A stretch of DNA of 64,000 bases from Candidatus Cacconaster caballi (GTDB taxonomy: Bacteria; Bacteroidota; Bacteroidia; Bacteroidales; UBA932), in NCBI GenBank assembly GCA_018065695.1, contig JAGHST010000016.1:1-64000 (forward strand). Direction: 5' to 3'. How positions within the stretch are numbered: position 1 is the first letter of the stretch; each line of letters begins with the position of its first letter. Shown here in pieces: positions 7,358 through 17,842 of the stretch. The position numbers and the translations under genes were made by a program. The notes beneath the pieces are model-generated. The model searched no databases. It was not told the origin of the DNA and saw only the letters and a list, made by a program, of their open reading frames with translations.

Positions 7358-9544
7358 ATGGGCAGTTTGAGATTCGACGCCTTCAAGGAGGCTGTAAAGA
7401 AAAAGCCGCTGGCAGTGGAAACGCCGCAGAGTATTCCATCCGAATATTTCGGAGAACTTGTTTTCGGAAGGAAGCAGATGCAGCAGTATCTCGACTCAGC
7501 AACTTTCAACGCCCTTGCCAACTGTATGGACAACAGTGTCAAACTGGACCCGGATACCGCCGACAAGGTAGCGGAAGGTATGAAGAAATGGGCTCTCTCC
7601 CACGGAGTCACGCATATCACCCACTGGTTCCAGCCTCTGACGGAAGGCACTGCCGAAAAGCACGATTCGTTTCTGGAATACAACGGAAAAGAATCTGTAA
7701 TCGAATCATTTACAGGCAAATCACTCGTTCAGCAGGAGCCTGACGCAAGTTCGTTTCCAAACGGAGGCATCCGCGCCACATTTGAAGCCCGCGGATACAC
7801 AGCCTGGGACCCTACCTCTCCTGTATTCATTCAGGAGGACACTCTTTGCATCCCCACAGTATTTGTTTCTTATACAGGCGAAGCACTGGACTATAAGACA
7901 CCTCTGAAGAAGGCCATCAACGCCGTCTCCGATGCCGCACTCCCAATCTGCCGCCTGTTCGACCCCGATGTCAGGAAAGTATATGCATATCTCGGGTGGG
8001 AACAGGAGTATTTCCTCGTAGATGAAGACCTTTATGCCGCAAGACCGGATCTCGCACTGACAGGCAGGACACTCATCGGCCACGCCTCATCCAAGAGCCA
8101 GCAGCTCAATGACCACTACTTCGGCGCCATTCCGCCCAGAGTGGCGGCCTTTATGCGTGAAATAGAAACGGAAGCCTACAGACTCGGCATCCCTATCAAG
8201 ACACGCCACAACGAAGCAGCCCCCAACCAGTTCGAATTCGCCCCCATCTATGGCGAAATGAATCTGGCCAACGACCAGAACCAACTGATGATGAACATTA
8301 TGCAGAAAGTTGCGCGCAAGCACGGCTTCGTGGCTCTTCTGCACGAAAAGCCATTTGCCGGAGTGAACGGCAGCGGCAAGCACAACAACTGGTCTCTCGG
8401 TACCGACAACGGCACTATGCTTCTGGCTCCCGGTAAGGACTATATGGGTAATCTGCAGTTCCTTACTTTCTTTGTCAACACCCTCGCAGCCGTCCAGAAA
8501 CACAACGGACTGCTCAAGGCCTCCATAGCGTCCGCCACCAATGCCCACCGGCTTGGTGCCGCAGAAGCGCCTCCAGCCATAATATCGGCATTTCTTGGCC
8601 GCACGATGACCGAAGTGCTCCGCAAACTCCGCGATCTTCCTGCCGACACCCCTGTAGAAATAGCGGGAAAGACGGGCAAATCGGTTGGCCTGGTTGAAAT
8701 CCCGCAGATATTTGTGGACAATACGGACCGTAACAGAACATCTCCTTTCGCCTTCACAGGCAACAGGTTCGAGTTCCGTGCCGTCGGCTCAAGCGCCAAC
8801 TGTGCCGGCGCAATGATAACTCTCAACGCCGCAGTAGCCGACCAGCTGCGCGACTTCAAGAAAGAGGTGGATGCAAGACTCACCGAAGGCAAGAGTATCA
8901 ACATCGCAGTGATGGAGTCTCTGAAACCTCTTATTGCATATATACTGGATGTCATCTGCTTCGACGGCAACGGATATACGGAAGAGTGGAGAAAGGAAGC
9001 ATCCCGCCGGGGTCTCGACACTGTGGACAGCGTGCCCGAGATGTTCAAATGTTTCACATCGCCCGAATCCGTGGCAATGTTCGAGCGCACAGGCGTCTAT
9101 ACCAGAGTGGAACTTGAGGCCCGCAACGAAGTCAAGTGGGAGACTTACAGCAAAAAGATTCAGATTGAGGGCAGGGTGTTCAGCCGCATAGCACTCAACC
9201 ACATAATACCCGTGGCAATCGGATATCAATCCAAGGTTCTGGAAAACATCAAGCTTCTGAAAGAGACTTTCCACGAAGATTTCAATACAATGGCTTCGGT
9301 GGAAATAGAGATAGCGGAGCATCTCTCACGCCACATAACTGACGTAAGAAACAACATAACAGATATGACAGATGCACTTGCAAAGGCCCGCAGAATCGAA
9401 GGTGCATACGAAAGAGCCGTGGCATTCCAAGCCATTGCGAACCGTTTCGAGCGTATCAGGAAGTCCATCGACTCCCTCGAGGAAATCGTTGACAACGAAC
9501 TCTGGCCTCTGCCTAAATACAGAGAACTGCTCTTTACAAACTGA
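7358..9544 (+). CDS. glnN: Glutamine synthetase type III
   Basis: ~728 aa GSIII length; motifs GVNGSGKHNNWSLGT, NRTSPFAFTGNRFEFRAVGSSANCA. Confidence 0.95.
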   Translation: MGSLRFDAFKEAVKKKPLAVETPQSIPSEYFGELVFGRKQMQQYLDSATFNALANCMDNSVKLDPDTADKVAEGMKKWALSHGVTHITHWFQPLTEGTAEKHDSFLEYNGKESVIESFTGKSLVQQEPDASSFPNGGIRATFEARGYTAWDPTSPVFIQEDTLCIPTVFVSYTGEALDYKTPLKKAINAVSDAALPICRLFDPDVRKVYAYLGWEQEYFLVDEDLYAARPDLALTGRTLIGHASSKSQQLNDHYFGAIPPRVAAFMREIETEAYRLGIPIKTRHNEAAPNQFEFAPIYGEMNLANDQNQLMMNIMQKVARKHGFVALLHEKPFAGVNGSGKHNNWSLGTDNGTMLLAPGKDYMGNLQFLTFFVNTLAAVQKHNGLLKASIASATNAHRLGAAEAPPAIISAFLGRTMTEVLRKLRDLPADTPVEIAGKTGKSVGLVEIPQIFVDNTDRNRTSPFAFTGNRFEFRAVGSSANCAGAMITLNAAVADQLRDFKKEVDARLTEGKSINIAVMESLKPLIAYILDVICFDGNGYTEEWRKEASRRGLDTVDSVPEMFKCFTSPESVAMFERTGVYTRVELEARNEVKWETYSKKIQIEGRVFSRIALNHIIPVAIGYQSKVLENIKLLKETFHEDFNTMASVEIEIAEHLSRHITDVRNNITDMTDALAKARRIEGAYERAVAFQAIANRFERIRKSIDSLEEIVDNELWPLPKYRELLFTN

Positions 9545-10727
9545 AACTGTCAAGAACCGCTCCTTTTGCTGAACGTACTTCAACGTTGAGCGACTTTTTG
9601 GTAACAGTAATGATGGCAGCCGCGCAGTCGTCGGTAGCTTTGAGATTCATTACTTTTTTGTGGATTCCGTCGTTGTACATCGCTTCCTCCGGAACACGAT
9701 ACTTTCTGCCCGATGAGCCGATATCAAGATACCAGGTGCCGTCCACATTTTCCGTTCGGGAATATTTGTGGTCATGACCGCCGATAAAGAGGTTTACGCC
9801 GGCTTCCCTGAACGCTTCAACCCAGAGAGGGCGCATATATTTTGATACACCTGAATCAGTTTCGTTTGAGCCATAAACAGACTTGTGACCGAAAGCCACC
9901 AGATACTTGTATTTTCCTTTCATCTTTGATGCAACCTGCTTTAGCCATTCGGCCTGGGCATTGTACTTCTCAGAGATTGTAGTGTTGGAGTCGCCGGTAT
10001 CAAGTCCCACGAAAAGAACGTTTCCGTAAAGGAAATAATAATTGGAATTGAGACACTGCTCAATCCCATTTTGAGGATTGCAGAACAAGGAATTGTAGCC
10101 TGCAGGAGTCTGCATCATATGAATATGGCCGTTCTCCATCTTGTGGCCCCAGTATTCGTGATCACCGGGAGTTCCCGCGTGGAGATGTCTTCTGAAGAAC
10201 GGATGGCCCAGAGCCCACTCCCACTCCTTTTCCGAACAGCCGTAGTCGGTATAGTCTCCGCTGCAGATTGAGAGCAGCGGCTGAGCCCCGGTAAGGGAAT
10301 CCACGGCAGACAGAAGCGGGTATGTATTTGCATTGAACGCAGGCTGGAAATCCACGAAAGCTATGAATTTCCACTCTCCGCAATCTTCCGGCGGGGCTGT
10401 GCGGAAACGTCCTTCTTCGGAAACGCTGTCACCCAGCCGGACACGATAGAGATATTCGCATCCCGGATTGAGGCCTGAAAGTGGAACACGGCAGGCATAT
10501 CCTTCCCATCCGCTCACCGAAGGATCGTGCTCTTCAATTTTCCACGGAGATTCGACCGGAGTAAGGAGAATGGCTTCGCTGAAGAGAGTGTCAGTCGGGC
10601 AAGTCAGTTCCAGAAGGCTTCCGGGGCTGTCACAATGCCAGTTTATCCCGACCTGGGAAGACGCATCCTCTCCGGGTGAAGCGACGATGAATCTGAATAC
10701 CGTCAGAAAAAAACAGAGAATTTTCAT
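9534..10727 (-). CDS. Metallophosphoesterase, purple-acid-phosphatase-like (second copy)
   Basis: GEDASSQVGINW N-domain like the 6014-7333 protein; ICSGDYTDYG, GDHEYWG, AFGHKSVYG, GGHDHKYSR. Confidence 0.85.
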   Translation of the reverse strand: MKILCFFLTVFRFIVASPGEDASSQVGINWHCDSPGSLLELTCPTDTLFSEAILLTPVESPWKIEEHDPSVSGWEGYACRVPLSGLNPGCEYLYRVRLGDSVSEEGRFRTAPPEDCGEWKFIAFVDFQPAFNANTYPLLSAVDSLTGAQPLLSICSGDYTDYGCSEKEWEWALGHPFFRRHLHAGTPGDHEYWGHKMENGHIHMMQTPAGYNSLFCNPQNGIEQCLNSNYYFLYGNVLFVGLDTGDSNTTISEKYNAQAEWLKQVASKMKGKYKYLVAFGHKSVYGSNETDSGVSKYMRPLWVEAFREAGVNLFIGGHDHKYSRTENVDGTWYLDIGSSGRKYRVPEEAMYNDGIHKKVMNLKATDDCAAAIITVTKKSLNVEVRSAKGAVLDSFSL

Positions 10728-10728
10728 C

Positions 10729-11331
10729 TCAGAATGTGTACTTTACGCCGATGGACGCATTGAATCCGCCATAACTGAAGCTGCCGCCGCGTCTGATATA
10801 TTCGTGATAGCCGTTGCAGAAAATGTCCCATTCGAAACGGCTGTTTATGAAAATGCCCCAGTCTTCGTTGAAATTGTAGCCGAGCCACGCTTTGAGGCCC
10901 AGATCCAGATAGAAGAGTCCTTTTCTGTCTCTTCCGTCAATCCCCACTTTTGAATAGGAAATCACCGGACCGGCAGCAAGGCCTATATTGAAATCGTCAC
11001 CGGCCACAAGATAGGGAGCCAGAAACAGATTTGACTCACCGGTACCGTCTATGTCGGCAGATGGAATCTCATCCTTCATCCTGTATGGGATATAGAGGTC
11101 GAACTCCCCGGTAAGGCCGAAGCGGTCATCCAGGCTGCGATTCACGAACAGTGCTATCTGATTGCTTTCCTGATTGACAGTATAGTTGGTGTTGTCGTAG
11201 TTGATTTTCATAAGTTTGCTGGCATATCCGAAGGATGCGCCCATGCTCCAGTCGTCTTCCTGGGCCGATACGCTTGAAATGCAGCATATAAGAGCTGCCA
11301 TTAATAAAATCCGCTTCATTTTATAATTCAT
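10729..11331 (-). CDS. Outer-membrane beta-barrel protein
   Basis: Signal peptide, alternating beta strands, C-terminal aromatic GVKYTF. Confidence 0.7.
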   Translation of the reverse strand: MNYKMKRILLMAALICCISSVSAQEDDWSMGASFGYASKLMKINYDNTNYTVNQESNQIALFVNRSLDDRFGLTGEFDLYIPYRMKDEIPSADIDGTGESNLFLAPYLVAGDDFNIGLAAGPVISYSKVGIDGRDRKGLFYLDLGLKAWLGYNFNEDWGIFINSRFEWDIFCNGYHEYIRRGGSFSYGGFNASIGVKYTF

Positions 11332-11362
11332 CTTATTTGTTTATACATTATTGCCTGATAAT

Positions 11363-12805
11363 CTATCCCTGTCCCTGCGATTTGACCTCTATCGGGCCCC
11401 GGGAGGGATCGTATCCCGAGTGTTTGAGACGGCGCACATACACCCTGCCGCCGCTGGAAACGTAGAGATTGTTGCCTATAAATGCCAGAGCGTCAACAGA
11501 GCGTGAGGGAAGGGTCAGAATGGCACGTACACGTCCGTTCTGATCGCATACCTGCACGCCGGTAGGAGTGGCGACGAAGAGATTTCCGGCAGTATCGAAG
11601 GCCATATCGCGCGCTACGTAGCCTTTGCAGCTGTTGTCGGGGTTGTGAAGATAGTAGAACTGCTCCTGCGCACGGCGTGAGCCGTCGGGCATTATGATGC
11701 TGTTCATAATCCAGGCTGAATTCTCTTCCGCCACTGCCACCATCTTTCCTGTAGGATACACGGCTTCGGTGCAGGGCTTCGAAAGCCGCTCCATCACTTC
11801 GCGGGAAGGATTTTCCACGAGCTGCCAGGATACCTCACGCTCATCTCCCTTCCCGAGAAGGGACTGAAGCATATCGTTGCGCGACTCCCCTGCCTTTACA
11901 GGTTCGGGCCAGCCTTTCCAGAGCCATCTCATTGCGTCTGGAAACATCTGCGTGCCGTGATACACACTGTGACCGCCCCTGTCCCAATGGGCGATCTCCT
12001 CATATCCGGCAAAATCCAGGGCGGACTCCATCAGCAGGTTCTGCTCCCACCACTCTCCGAAAAGAGGGTTCCAGGCATCTTTCATTCCGTCCTGGAGGAA
12101 TATTCGGATAGGTTTCGGCTCGGTCTTGCGTACCAATGCGGGATAGTCGTTGCCACCTCTCATCGAGACGTATGTGCCGACGCTGCTATAGACGCGGCTG
12201 AAGAGGTCCGGCCTTTCCCATGCAGCGGTGAAGGCCGCAATGCCGCTGCTGCTGGCGCCCGTTATTGCCCTGTCCTTGGCATCGCGGGATATTGTCACGG
12301 GAAGTCCTTCAGGGGTCTTCAGCGATTCGGCCAAAGGCAGGACCTCGGTCTCAAGGAAACGGGCGAAGGTTCCGTCCATCCGGTCGAATTCGTTGCTGCG
12401 GTTGTACCGCACTACATTCCCGTTCTCATCGTATGTGGTGCCGCTCTGAACAAAAACCCCTATCGCAAGAGGCATCTCCCCGCGGAGAATGAGATTGTCC
12501 AGAACAGTTGTGGCCTGAAAGAGAATTCCGTCCATACAGACGAGCAGGCAGGCGGGCCTTGACGCATCGTAGCCGTGCGGGATATATACCTTGACGTTGC
12601 GTACGGTATTCGGGTAAATCTTAGAATTATCTATCTGACAATCTATTATAACACCCTTGAGCGAATCTGCCACAGGAACGAAGGCCGGATCGGAAGGATA
12701 GCTGGCATTATGCACCATCTCCTGTCCCCGTAGGCCGGACGGCAGAACAAGTGTCAGAATAAGGGCGGAAAGCAGTGCGATTTTATTTCTCATACTACAG
12801 GTCAT
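11363..12805 (-). CDS. Enterochelin-esterase-like alpha/beta hydrolase with C-terminal SMP-30-like segment
   Basis: Signal peptide; CLLVCMDG, AITGASSSGIAAF nucleophile elbow, GGHSVYHGTQMFPDAMRWLW; C-terminal AFDTAGNLFVATPTGVQV. Confidence 0.8.
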   Translation of the reverse strand: MTCSMRNKIALLSALILTLVLPSGLRGQEMVHNASYPSDPAFVPVADSLKGVIIDCQIDNSKIYPNTVRNVKVYIPHGYDASRPACLLVCMDGILFQATTVLDNLILRGEMPLAIGVFVQSGTTYDENGNVVRYNRSNEFDRMDGTFARFLETEVLPLAESLKTPEGLPVTISRDAKDRAITGASSSGIAAFTAAWERPDLFSRVYSSVGTYVSMRGGNDYPALVRKTEPKPIRIFLQDGMKDAWNPLFGEWWEQNLLMESALDFAGYEEIAHWDRGGHSVYHGTQMFPDAMRWLWKGWPEPVKAGESRNDMLQSLLGKGDEREVSWQLVENPSREVMERLSKPCTEAVYPTGKMVAVAEENSAWIMNSIIMPDGSRRAQEQFYYLHNPDNSCKGYVARDMAFDTAGNLFVATPTGVQVCDQNGRVRAILTLPSRSVDALAFIGNNLYVSSGGRVYVRRLKHSGYDPSRGPIEVKSQGQG

Positions 12806-12806
12806 A

Positions 12807-13739
12807 TTACAGGAATTTCAAACTGCCTCCGGAAGCATCCACCTTGAGTTCCACTTCCCTGCCCTCATAAAGACTGTAATTCGGGTGCTCGTGGCCGCAG
12901 GAGAAGCCGTATAGTACAGGTTTGTCGAGATCTTTCGTATAGTCATCGATGAGGTCGAGTACCTTCCTCTGCCACTCATCCTGTCCGCCGATATCGGTGA
13001 ACTGTCCTACTATCAAGCCTTTGATGCGCTTCAGATAGCCCCCTTCCCTTAGGGTGTTGAGCATACGGTCAACAGTGTACATACGCTCGTCAATGTCTTC
13101 TATGAAGAGAATCGTGTCCTCGTCGAAATGATTTTCATACGGAGTGCCGAGGGTGGATATCATAAGCGCCAGATTGCCACCGAAAAGGCGTCCTCTCGCA
13201 CAACCCGGCCTGCTGTATTTGTGAGGGCCGCTTTCGTATCCCGTCAAGGTTCCGAAAAGAGCATCGTGAAGAGCCTCTTCGGAGATTCGGGCATCTTTTT
13301 CCGTACCGAACGGATTGAGCGAAGGCATTGCACCGTGAATCGACTCGATGCGGCGCGTGCCGAGCATGGCGTGGAATATTGTGATGTCGCTGAAGCCGAC
13401 AATCCATTTCGGATATCTGACAAAGAGACTCTTGTCCAAGGCGGAAACTGTATGCATTGAGCCATATCCGCCTCTGAATGAGATTATTGCCTTTACATCA
13501 GGATCTTTGAGCGCTTCCTCTATGTCTGAGGCACGATCGGCCGGAGTGCCTGCGAAATCTCCCGGAAGAACGTCAAATATGTGCTTTCCGAGTTTTATCT
13601 TGAGTCCCCAGGATTCGAGGAGATTCTTCCAGTATTCGGACTTGACGGCCTCCGGCTTAGGGCAGGAAGCCATTGCAAGAATGGCGACTGTATCGCCCTT
13701 CTTCAAAAATTCGGGTCTGAGATATTGTTCCATATCCAT
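12807..13739 (-). CDS. LD-carboxypeptidase (S66 family)
   Basis: ISFRGGYGSMHTVSALD and WIVGFSDIT...IHGAMPS motifs. Confidence 0.88.
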   Translation of the reverse strand: MDMEQYLRPEFLKKGDTVAILAMASCPKPEAVKSEYWKNLLESWGLKIKLGKHIFDVLPGDFAGTPADRASDIEEALKDPDVKAIISFRGGYGSMHTVSALDKSLFVRYPKWIVGFSDITIFHAMLGTRRIESIHGAMPSLNPFGTEKDARISEEALHDALFGTLTGYESGPHKYSRPGCARGRLFGGNLALMISTLGTPYENHFDEDTILFIEDIDERMYTVDRMLNTLREGGYLKRIKGLIVGQFTDIGGQDEWQRKVLDLIDDYTKDLDKPVLYGFSCGHEHPNYSLYEGREVELKVDASGGSLKFL

Positions 13740-13786
13740 AATTGAAGTTAAAATGCGAATTTAACAATTATTTTCCATAATATGGT

Positions 13787-13794
13787 TATCTTTG
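13787..13794 (+). promoter_or_regulatory. Bacteroidota-type -7 box (TATCTTTG) upstream of the HerA-like gene
   Basis: TATCTTTG, 34 bp upstream of the ATG at 13829. Confidence 0.5.
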
Positions 13795-13828
13795 CACGAT
13801 AGACATTATTAAGAATTACGAGACAGCT

Positions 13829-15442
13829 ATGTATTCAAACGGCAAACTGTATGTCGCCCACTCCGAAAGCGGCGAAATTGACATCATCGGCTCCATGGCC
13901 AACCGCCACGGACTGATTGCCGGTGCCACCGGAACCGGTAAAACCGTTACCCTCCAAGTTCTTGCAGAAACCTTCTCGCAGGCGGGAGTTCCTTGCTTTA
14001 TGGCTGATATGAAGGGCGACCTTTCCGGTATAAGCCGTGAGGGACGCCTGAGCGGCTTCATCGAAAAGAGATGTCAGGAATTCGGAATAGCCGACCCCAA
14101 ATTCGAAGGCTGCCCGACGAGATTCTTCGATGTCTTCTCTGAGAAAGGGTTCCCGATGCGCACAACCGTTTCTGCCATGGGTCCTCAGCTCCTTTCAAGG
14201 CTTATGGATCTCAATGAAGTCCAAAGCGGTGTTCTCAACGTGGTCTTCAAGGTTGCCGACGACAACAATCTTCTCCTCATAGACCTGAAAGACCTCAAGA
14301 TGATGCTGGATTTCGTGGCGAAGAATTCAACCCGGCTGACAACCGCATACGGCAACGTTTCCTCTGCCAGCATCGGCGCCATACAGCGCTCTCTGCTTGC
14401 CATCGAAAGCGAAGGCGGTGAGAGTTTCTTCGGAGAGCCGGCTTTCGACGTGGAAGACCTCATAGACACAGAAGGAGGCCGCGGCGTGATGAACGTCCTT
14501 GCCGCAGACAGGCTGATGCTCAACCCGAAGCTCTATTCCACATATCTGCTATGGCTTCTCACGGAGCTCTACGGCCGTCTGCCCGAAGTGGGTGATATGG
14601 AGCTCCCGAAACTGGTTTTTTTCTTCGACGAAGCCCATATGCTCTTCGACGGAACGTCAAAAGCACTTGTCTCCAAGATAGAACAGGTTGTACGCCTCAT
14701 ACGTTCGAAGGGCGTAGGAATATATTTCATCACACAGTCTCCTTCCGACATACCTGTGGAAATCCTCGGCCAGTTGGGCAACCGCATTCAGCACGCCCTT
14801 CGCGCCTTCACTCCTCAGGACCAGAAGACGGTAGTCGCCGCAGCCCGTACATTCCGTGCCAATCCGGCATTCAAGACGGAAGATGCCATTATGGACCTCG
14901 GCACAGGAGAAGCACTCGTCTCGCTTCTCGATGAAAAAGGCTCGCCAAGCGTAGTGGAACGCGCCCGCATCCTTTTCCCTCTCAGCCAGATAGGAGCAAT
15001 AACAGACGCAGAGAGAGAGCAGGTCAACAGTCTTGCGCCACGCCGCATCAAAGAGTACTCTGATTTCTTCGACCGCGAAAGCGCATACGAAGTGCTTACA
15101 GAGGTCAACGAAAAGGTTGAAGAAGCGAAAGAGGCCGAACGCCTGGCGAAAGAGCAGGCTGCAGCTGAAAAGGAAGCCCGCAGGGAGGAAGAGAGAAAGG
15201 CAAAGCAGAGTTCCCGCCTCAAACGGACAATATTCGGCACGATTCTTGGCGCTGCCGCAACAAGCTTCGCACGTTCAATGGGCACTCAGGTGGCGAGGAA
15301 TGTGGTTGGCAAATCCACATCGAAGTCCGGTGCAGGAAAGTCTTCTGCGGCCGCTTCCCTTTTCGGCAGAGCCGCAAAGACCGCCACTACCACCGCTACG
15401 CGCAAAGTCACGGAAGAAATACTCAAAAGCATTCTGAAATAG
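13829..15442 (+). CDS. HerA-like helicase, DUF853 (YjgR) family
   Basis: GATGTGKTVTLQVLAE Walker A, LVFFFDEAHMLF Walker B, Ala/Lys-rich tail. Confidence 0.9.
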   Translation: MYSNGKLYVAHSESGEIDIIGSMANRHGLIAGATGTGKTVTLQVLAETFSQAGVPCFMADMKGDLSGISREGRLSGFIEKRCQEFGIADPKFEGCPTRFFDVFSEKGFPMRTTVSAMGPQLLSRLMDLNEVQSGVLNVVFKVADDNNLLLIDLKDLKMMLDFVAKNSTRLTTAYGNVSSASIGAIQRSLLAIESEGGESFFGEPAFDVEDLIDTEGGRGVMNVLAADRLMLNPKLYSTYLLWLLTELYGRLPEVGDMELPKLVFFFDEAHMLFDGTSKALVSKIEQVVRLIRSKGVGIYFITQSPSDIPVEILGQLGNRIQHALRAFTPQDQKTVVAAARTFRANPAFKTEDAIMDLGTGEALVSLLDEKGSPSVVERARILFPLSQIGAITDAEREQVNSLAPRRIKEYSDFFDRESAYEVLTEVNEKVEEAKEAERLAKEQAAAEKEARREEERKAKQSSRLKRTIFGTILGAAATSFARSMGTQVARNVVGKSTSKSGAGKSSAAASLFGRAAKTATTTATRKVTEEILKSILK

Positions 15443-15457
15443 AGATTCCCAATTTTT

Positions 15458-17842
15458 ATGACATCGTTCTTTCTTGCCATATACAGATTTTTCAGATCAC
15501 ATAGAATCGTTTTCTACGTCTCCCTTCTGTCATCACTGGCAGTCTTCATATTTTTCGGTCTTCAGATAAAGCTTGAGGAGAATATCTCGACTCTCCTCCC
15601 AAAGACCGAAAAGAGTTCGGACTGCGCCATCGCATTCAGCAACGTAAAAGTCAAGGACAAGATATTTCTCGAAGTGGTTCCGAAAAACGGACAGTCGCCT
15701 GCGGAAACGGCAGTCGCAATGGACAGCTGTATGGCCCTGCTCATTGGCAACGACGACAGGGGGTTCATCGGCAATTGCCTCTACAGAATTGACACAGACG
15801 ATATCATGAACCTCGTGTATTATGGTATGGATGCATTTCCGTGCCATTTTTCCGAGGCCATCGAATCTGCTTTCGATACTCTTCTCACCGTGAAGACCTT
15901 CGAAGAAGCAGCTTCCGGCAGTTCTCCTTTGGAACTTCCTCAAACCGGATTCGCTCTGATTGACAGCCATCTCTTCGCCCCTGACAGCGCATTTGCCCTG
16001 GCATTCATTTCTCCCGGATTCGATGCTCTCGACTCCAAGACCGGCAATGCTTTCGAAACATATATCTCCAGAAATCTCAAGCAGTTCGAGAAGACAAATC
16101 CCGGTTTCGAAGTCTGCTACCACGGTTCTCCCATCGAAGGAACTTTCAATTCGAGGCAGATAAAGAAAGACATATACGGATCGGTCGGAATCTGCCTTAT
16201 TATCATCTGCATTTTTATTGCGCTGAGTTTCAGATGCAGAAGTACACTCCTGCACCTTCTGCTGCCGGTTGTTTACGGCACCTTCTTCTCCCTTGCCTGC
16301 ATAAAATGGATTATAGGCAGTCTTTCCATCATAGCCCTCGGCATAGGTGCGATAGTGCTCGGGGTGGCGCTCAGCTACTGCCTGCACGTCATCACGCACC
16401 ACAAGTTCGTAAGTGATGTGGAAACCATCATAAGAGACCAGGCCAAACCGGTCTGCCTTGGCTGCATCACCACAATAGGCGCATTCGCAGGTCTGCTTTT
16501 CACCTCCAGCGACCTTCTCAAGGGCTTCGGCATATTCGCATCGCTTGCCCTTGTCGGCACCACTTTCTTCGCGCTTGCATTCCTTCCGCAGTTCTTCAAC
16601 GAGAGGAACACTGCCCGCAATGAACGCATCTTCGGATGGATAGACCGCTTCAACTCCCTGCAGCCGGACAAAAACAGATACATTGTCTCTGCAATGGTGT
16701 TGATTGCATTGGTCGGCATTGCATTCTCCGGCAAGGTCAAATTTGACAGCGATCTCAACAACATAGGATACAAGGAGCCAAAAGTTGTGGCTTCCGAAAA
16801 GCTTTATGCCGAACACGTCAACGGCTCTTCGTTCAATATGTTCTTCGCTGCCCATTCCTCAGATCAGGACAGTGCGATAGTCATCAGCAGAAACTTGCGT
16901 CCGACGCTTGACTCTCTGAAAAGCGCGGGACTCATCAACAGTTACAGCGGAGCCGACGCTTTCCTGATTCCTTACGAAGAGCAACTCTCCAACATAGAAA
17001 GGTGGAAGGCCTATTGGACTCCCGAGAGAAAGGCATCGGCCTTTTCAGTGCTGAAAGAGACCTCGGACAGATACGGATGGAATGAATCCACAGGGTTCGA
17101 TATTCCTGAAACGTTCCGTCTTATGACAGAGGCGGAGTTCTCCCCTGTCTCCCTGTATGAATACGGTGCGCTTCCTGAAGGACTTATGTGCAATTTCGTG
17201 GAGCAGAATGCCGACGGATGGCTCGTCTTCACAAGCGTTCAGATGGATCAGGCGAACAAGATGCAGGTATGCGATGCCATTGCCTCACAGGAAGGAATGA
17301 TAGTTCTCAATCCTTTCTACTACACCGGCGATATGGTTGAAATCGTGCACAGCGATTTCAACATCGTACTGCTTGTTTCCTCAATATTCGTCTTCCTGGT
17401 GCTGCTTCTCTCATTCAGAAGCCTGACAGTCTCCATAATAGCCTTCCTGCCTATGCTGCTCAGCTGGTATATACTGCAGGGCATAATGGCGCTGACCGGC
17501 CTGGAATTCAACCTCATCAACATTATGATATCGACTTTCGTCTTCGGTATCGGAGTCGATTACAGCATATTCGTGATGACAGGTCTTCTCGGTCAGGCAC
17601 AATGCGGAGACAGCCAGTTGCTGCTCTGCCACAAGTCGGCCATATTCTTCTCCGGCATCTCGCTCATTGTCGTAATCGGCTCTCTGGTATTTGCCACACA
17701 CCCGGCTATCCGTTCGACAGGAGTAACTTCCATCATAGGAATGGTCACAACAATTCTTATTACCTACATTCTGCAGCCTCTTCTCTTCAGAGTGGCACTC
17801 AAGAGCGGATTCCTGCGCAAAAAAGTATTGAGACAGAAATGA
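15458..17842 (+). CDS. MMPL/RND-family exporter
   Basis: ~794 aa, two RND-like TM bundles with ALGIGAIVLGVALSYCLHV and FVFGIGVDYSIFVMTG. Confidence 0.88.
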   Translation: MTSFFLAIYRFFRSHRIVFYVSLLSSLAVFIFFGLQIKLEENISTLLPKTEKSSDCAIAFSNVKVKDKIFLEVVPKNGQSPAETAVAMDSCMALLIGNDDRGFIGNCLYRIDTDDIMNLVYYGMDAFPCHFSEAIESAFDTLLTVKTFEEAASGSSPLELPQTGFALIDSHLFAPDSAFALAFISPGFDALDSKTGNAFETYISRNLKQFEKTNPGFEVCYHGSPIEGTFNSRQIKKDIYGSVGICLIIICIFIALSFRCRSTLLHLLLPVVYGTFFSLACIKWIIGSLSIIALGIGAIVLGVALSYCLHVITHHKFVSDVETIIRDQAKPVCLGCITTIGAFAGLLFTSSDLLKGFGIFASLALVGTTFFALAFLPQFFNERNTARNERIFGWIDRFNSLQPDKNRYIVSAMVLIALVGIAFSGKVKFDSDLNNIGYKEPKVVASEKLYAEHVNGSSFNMFFAAHSSDQDSAIVISRNLRPTLDSLKSAGLINSYSGADAFLIPYEEQLSNIERWKAYWTPERKASAFSVLKETSDRYGWNESTGFDIPETFRLMTEAEFSPVSLYEYGALPEGLMCNFVEQNADGWLVFTSVQMDQANKMQVCDAIASQEGMIVLNPFYYTGDMVEIVHSDFNIVLLVSSIFVFLVLLLSFRSLTVSIIAFLPMLLSWYILQGIMALTGLEFNLINIMISTFVFGIGVDYSIFVMTGLLGQAQCGDSQLLLCHKSAIFFSGISLIVVIGSLVFATHPAIRSTGVTSIIGMVTTILITYILQPLLFRVALKSGFLRKKVLRQK

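Noticed and set aside
15533-16855. 440-aa minus-strand ORF
   Set aside because: Fully antisense to the well-supported MMPL exporter; low-complexity shadow translation.
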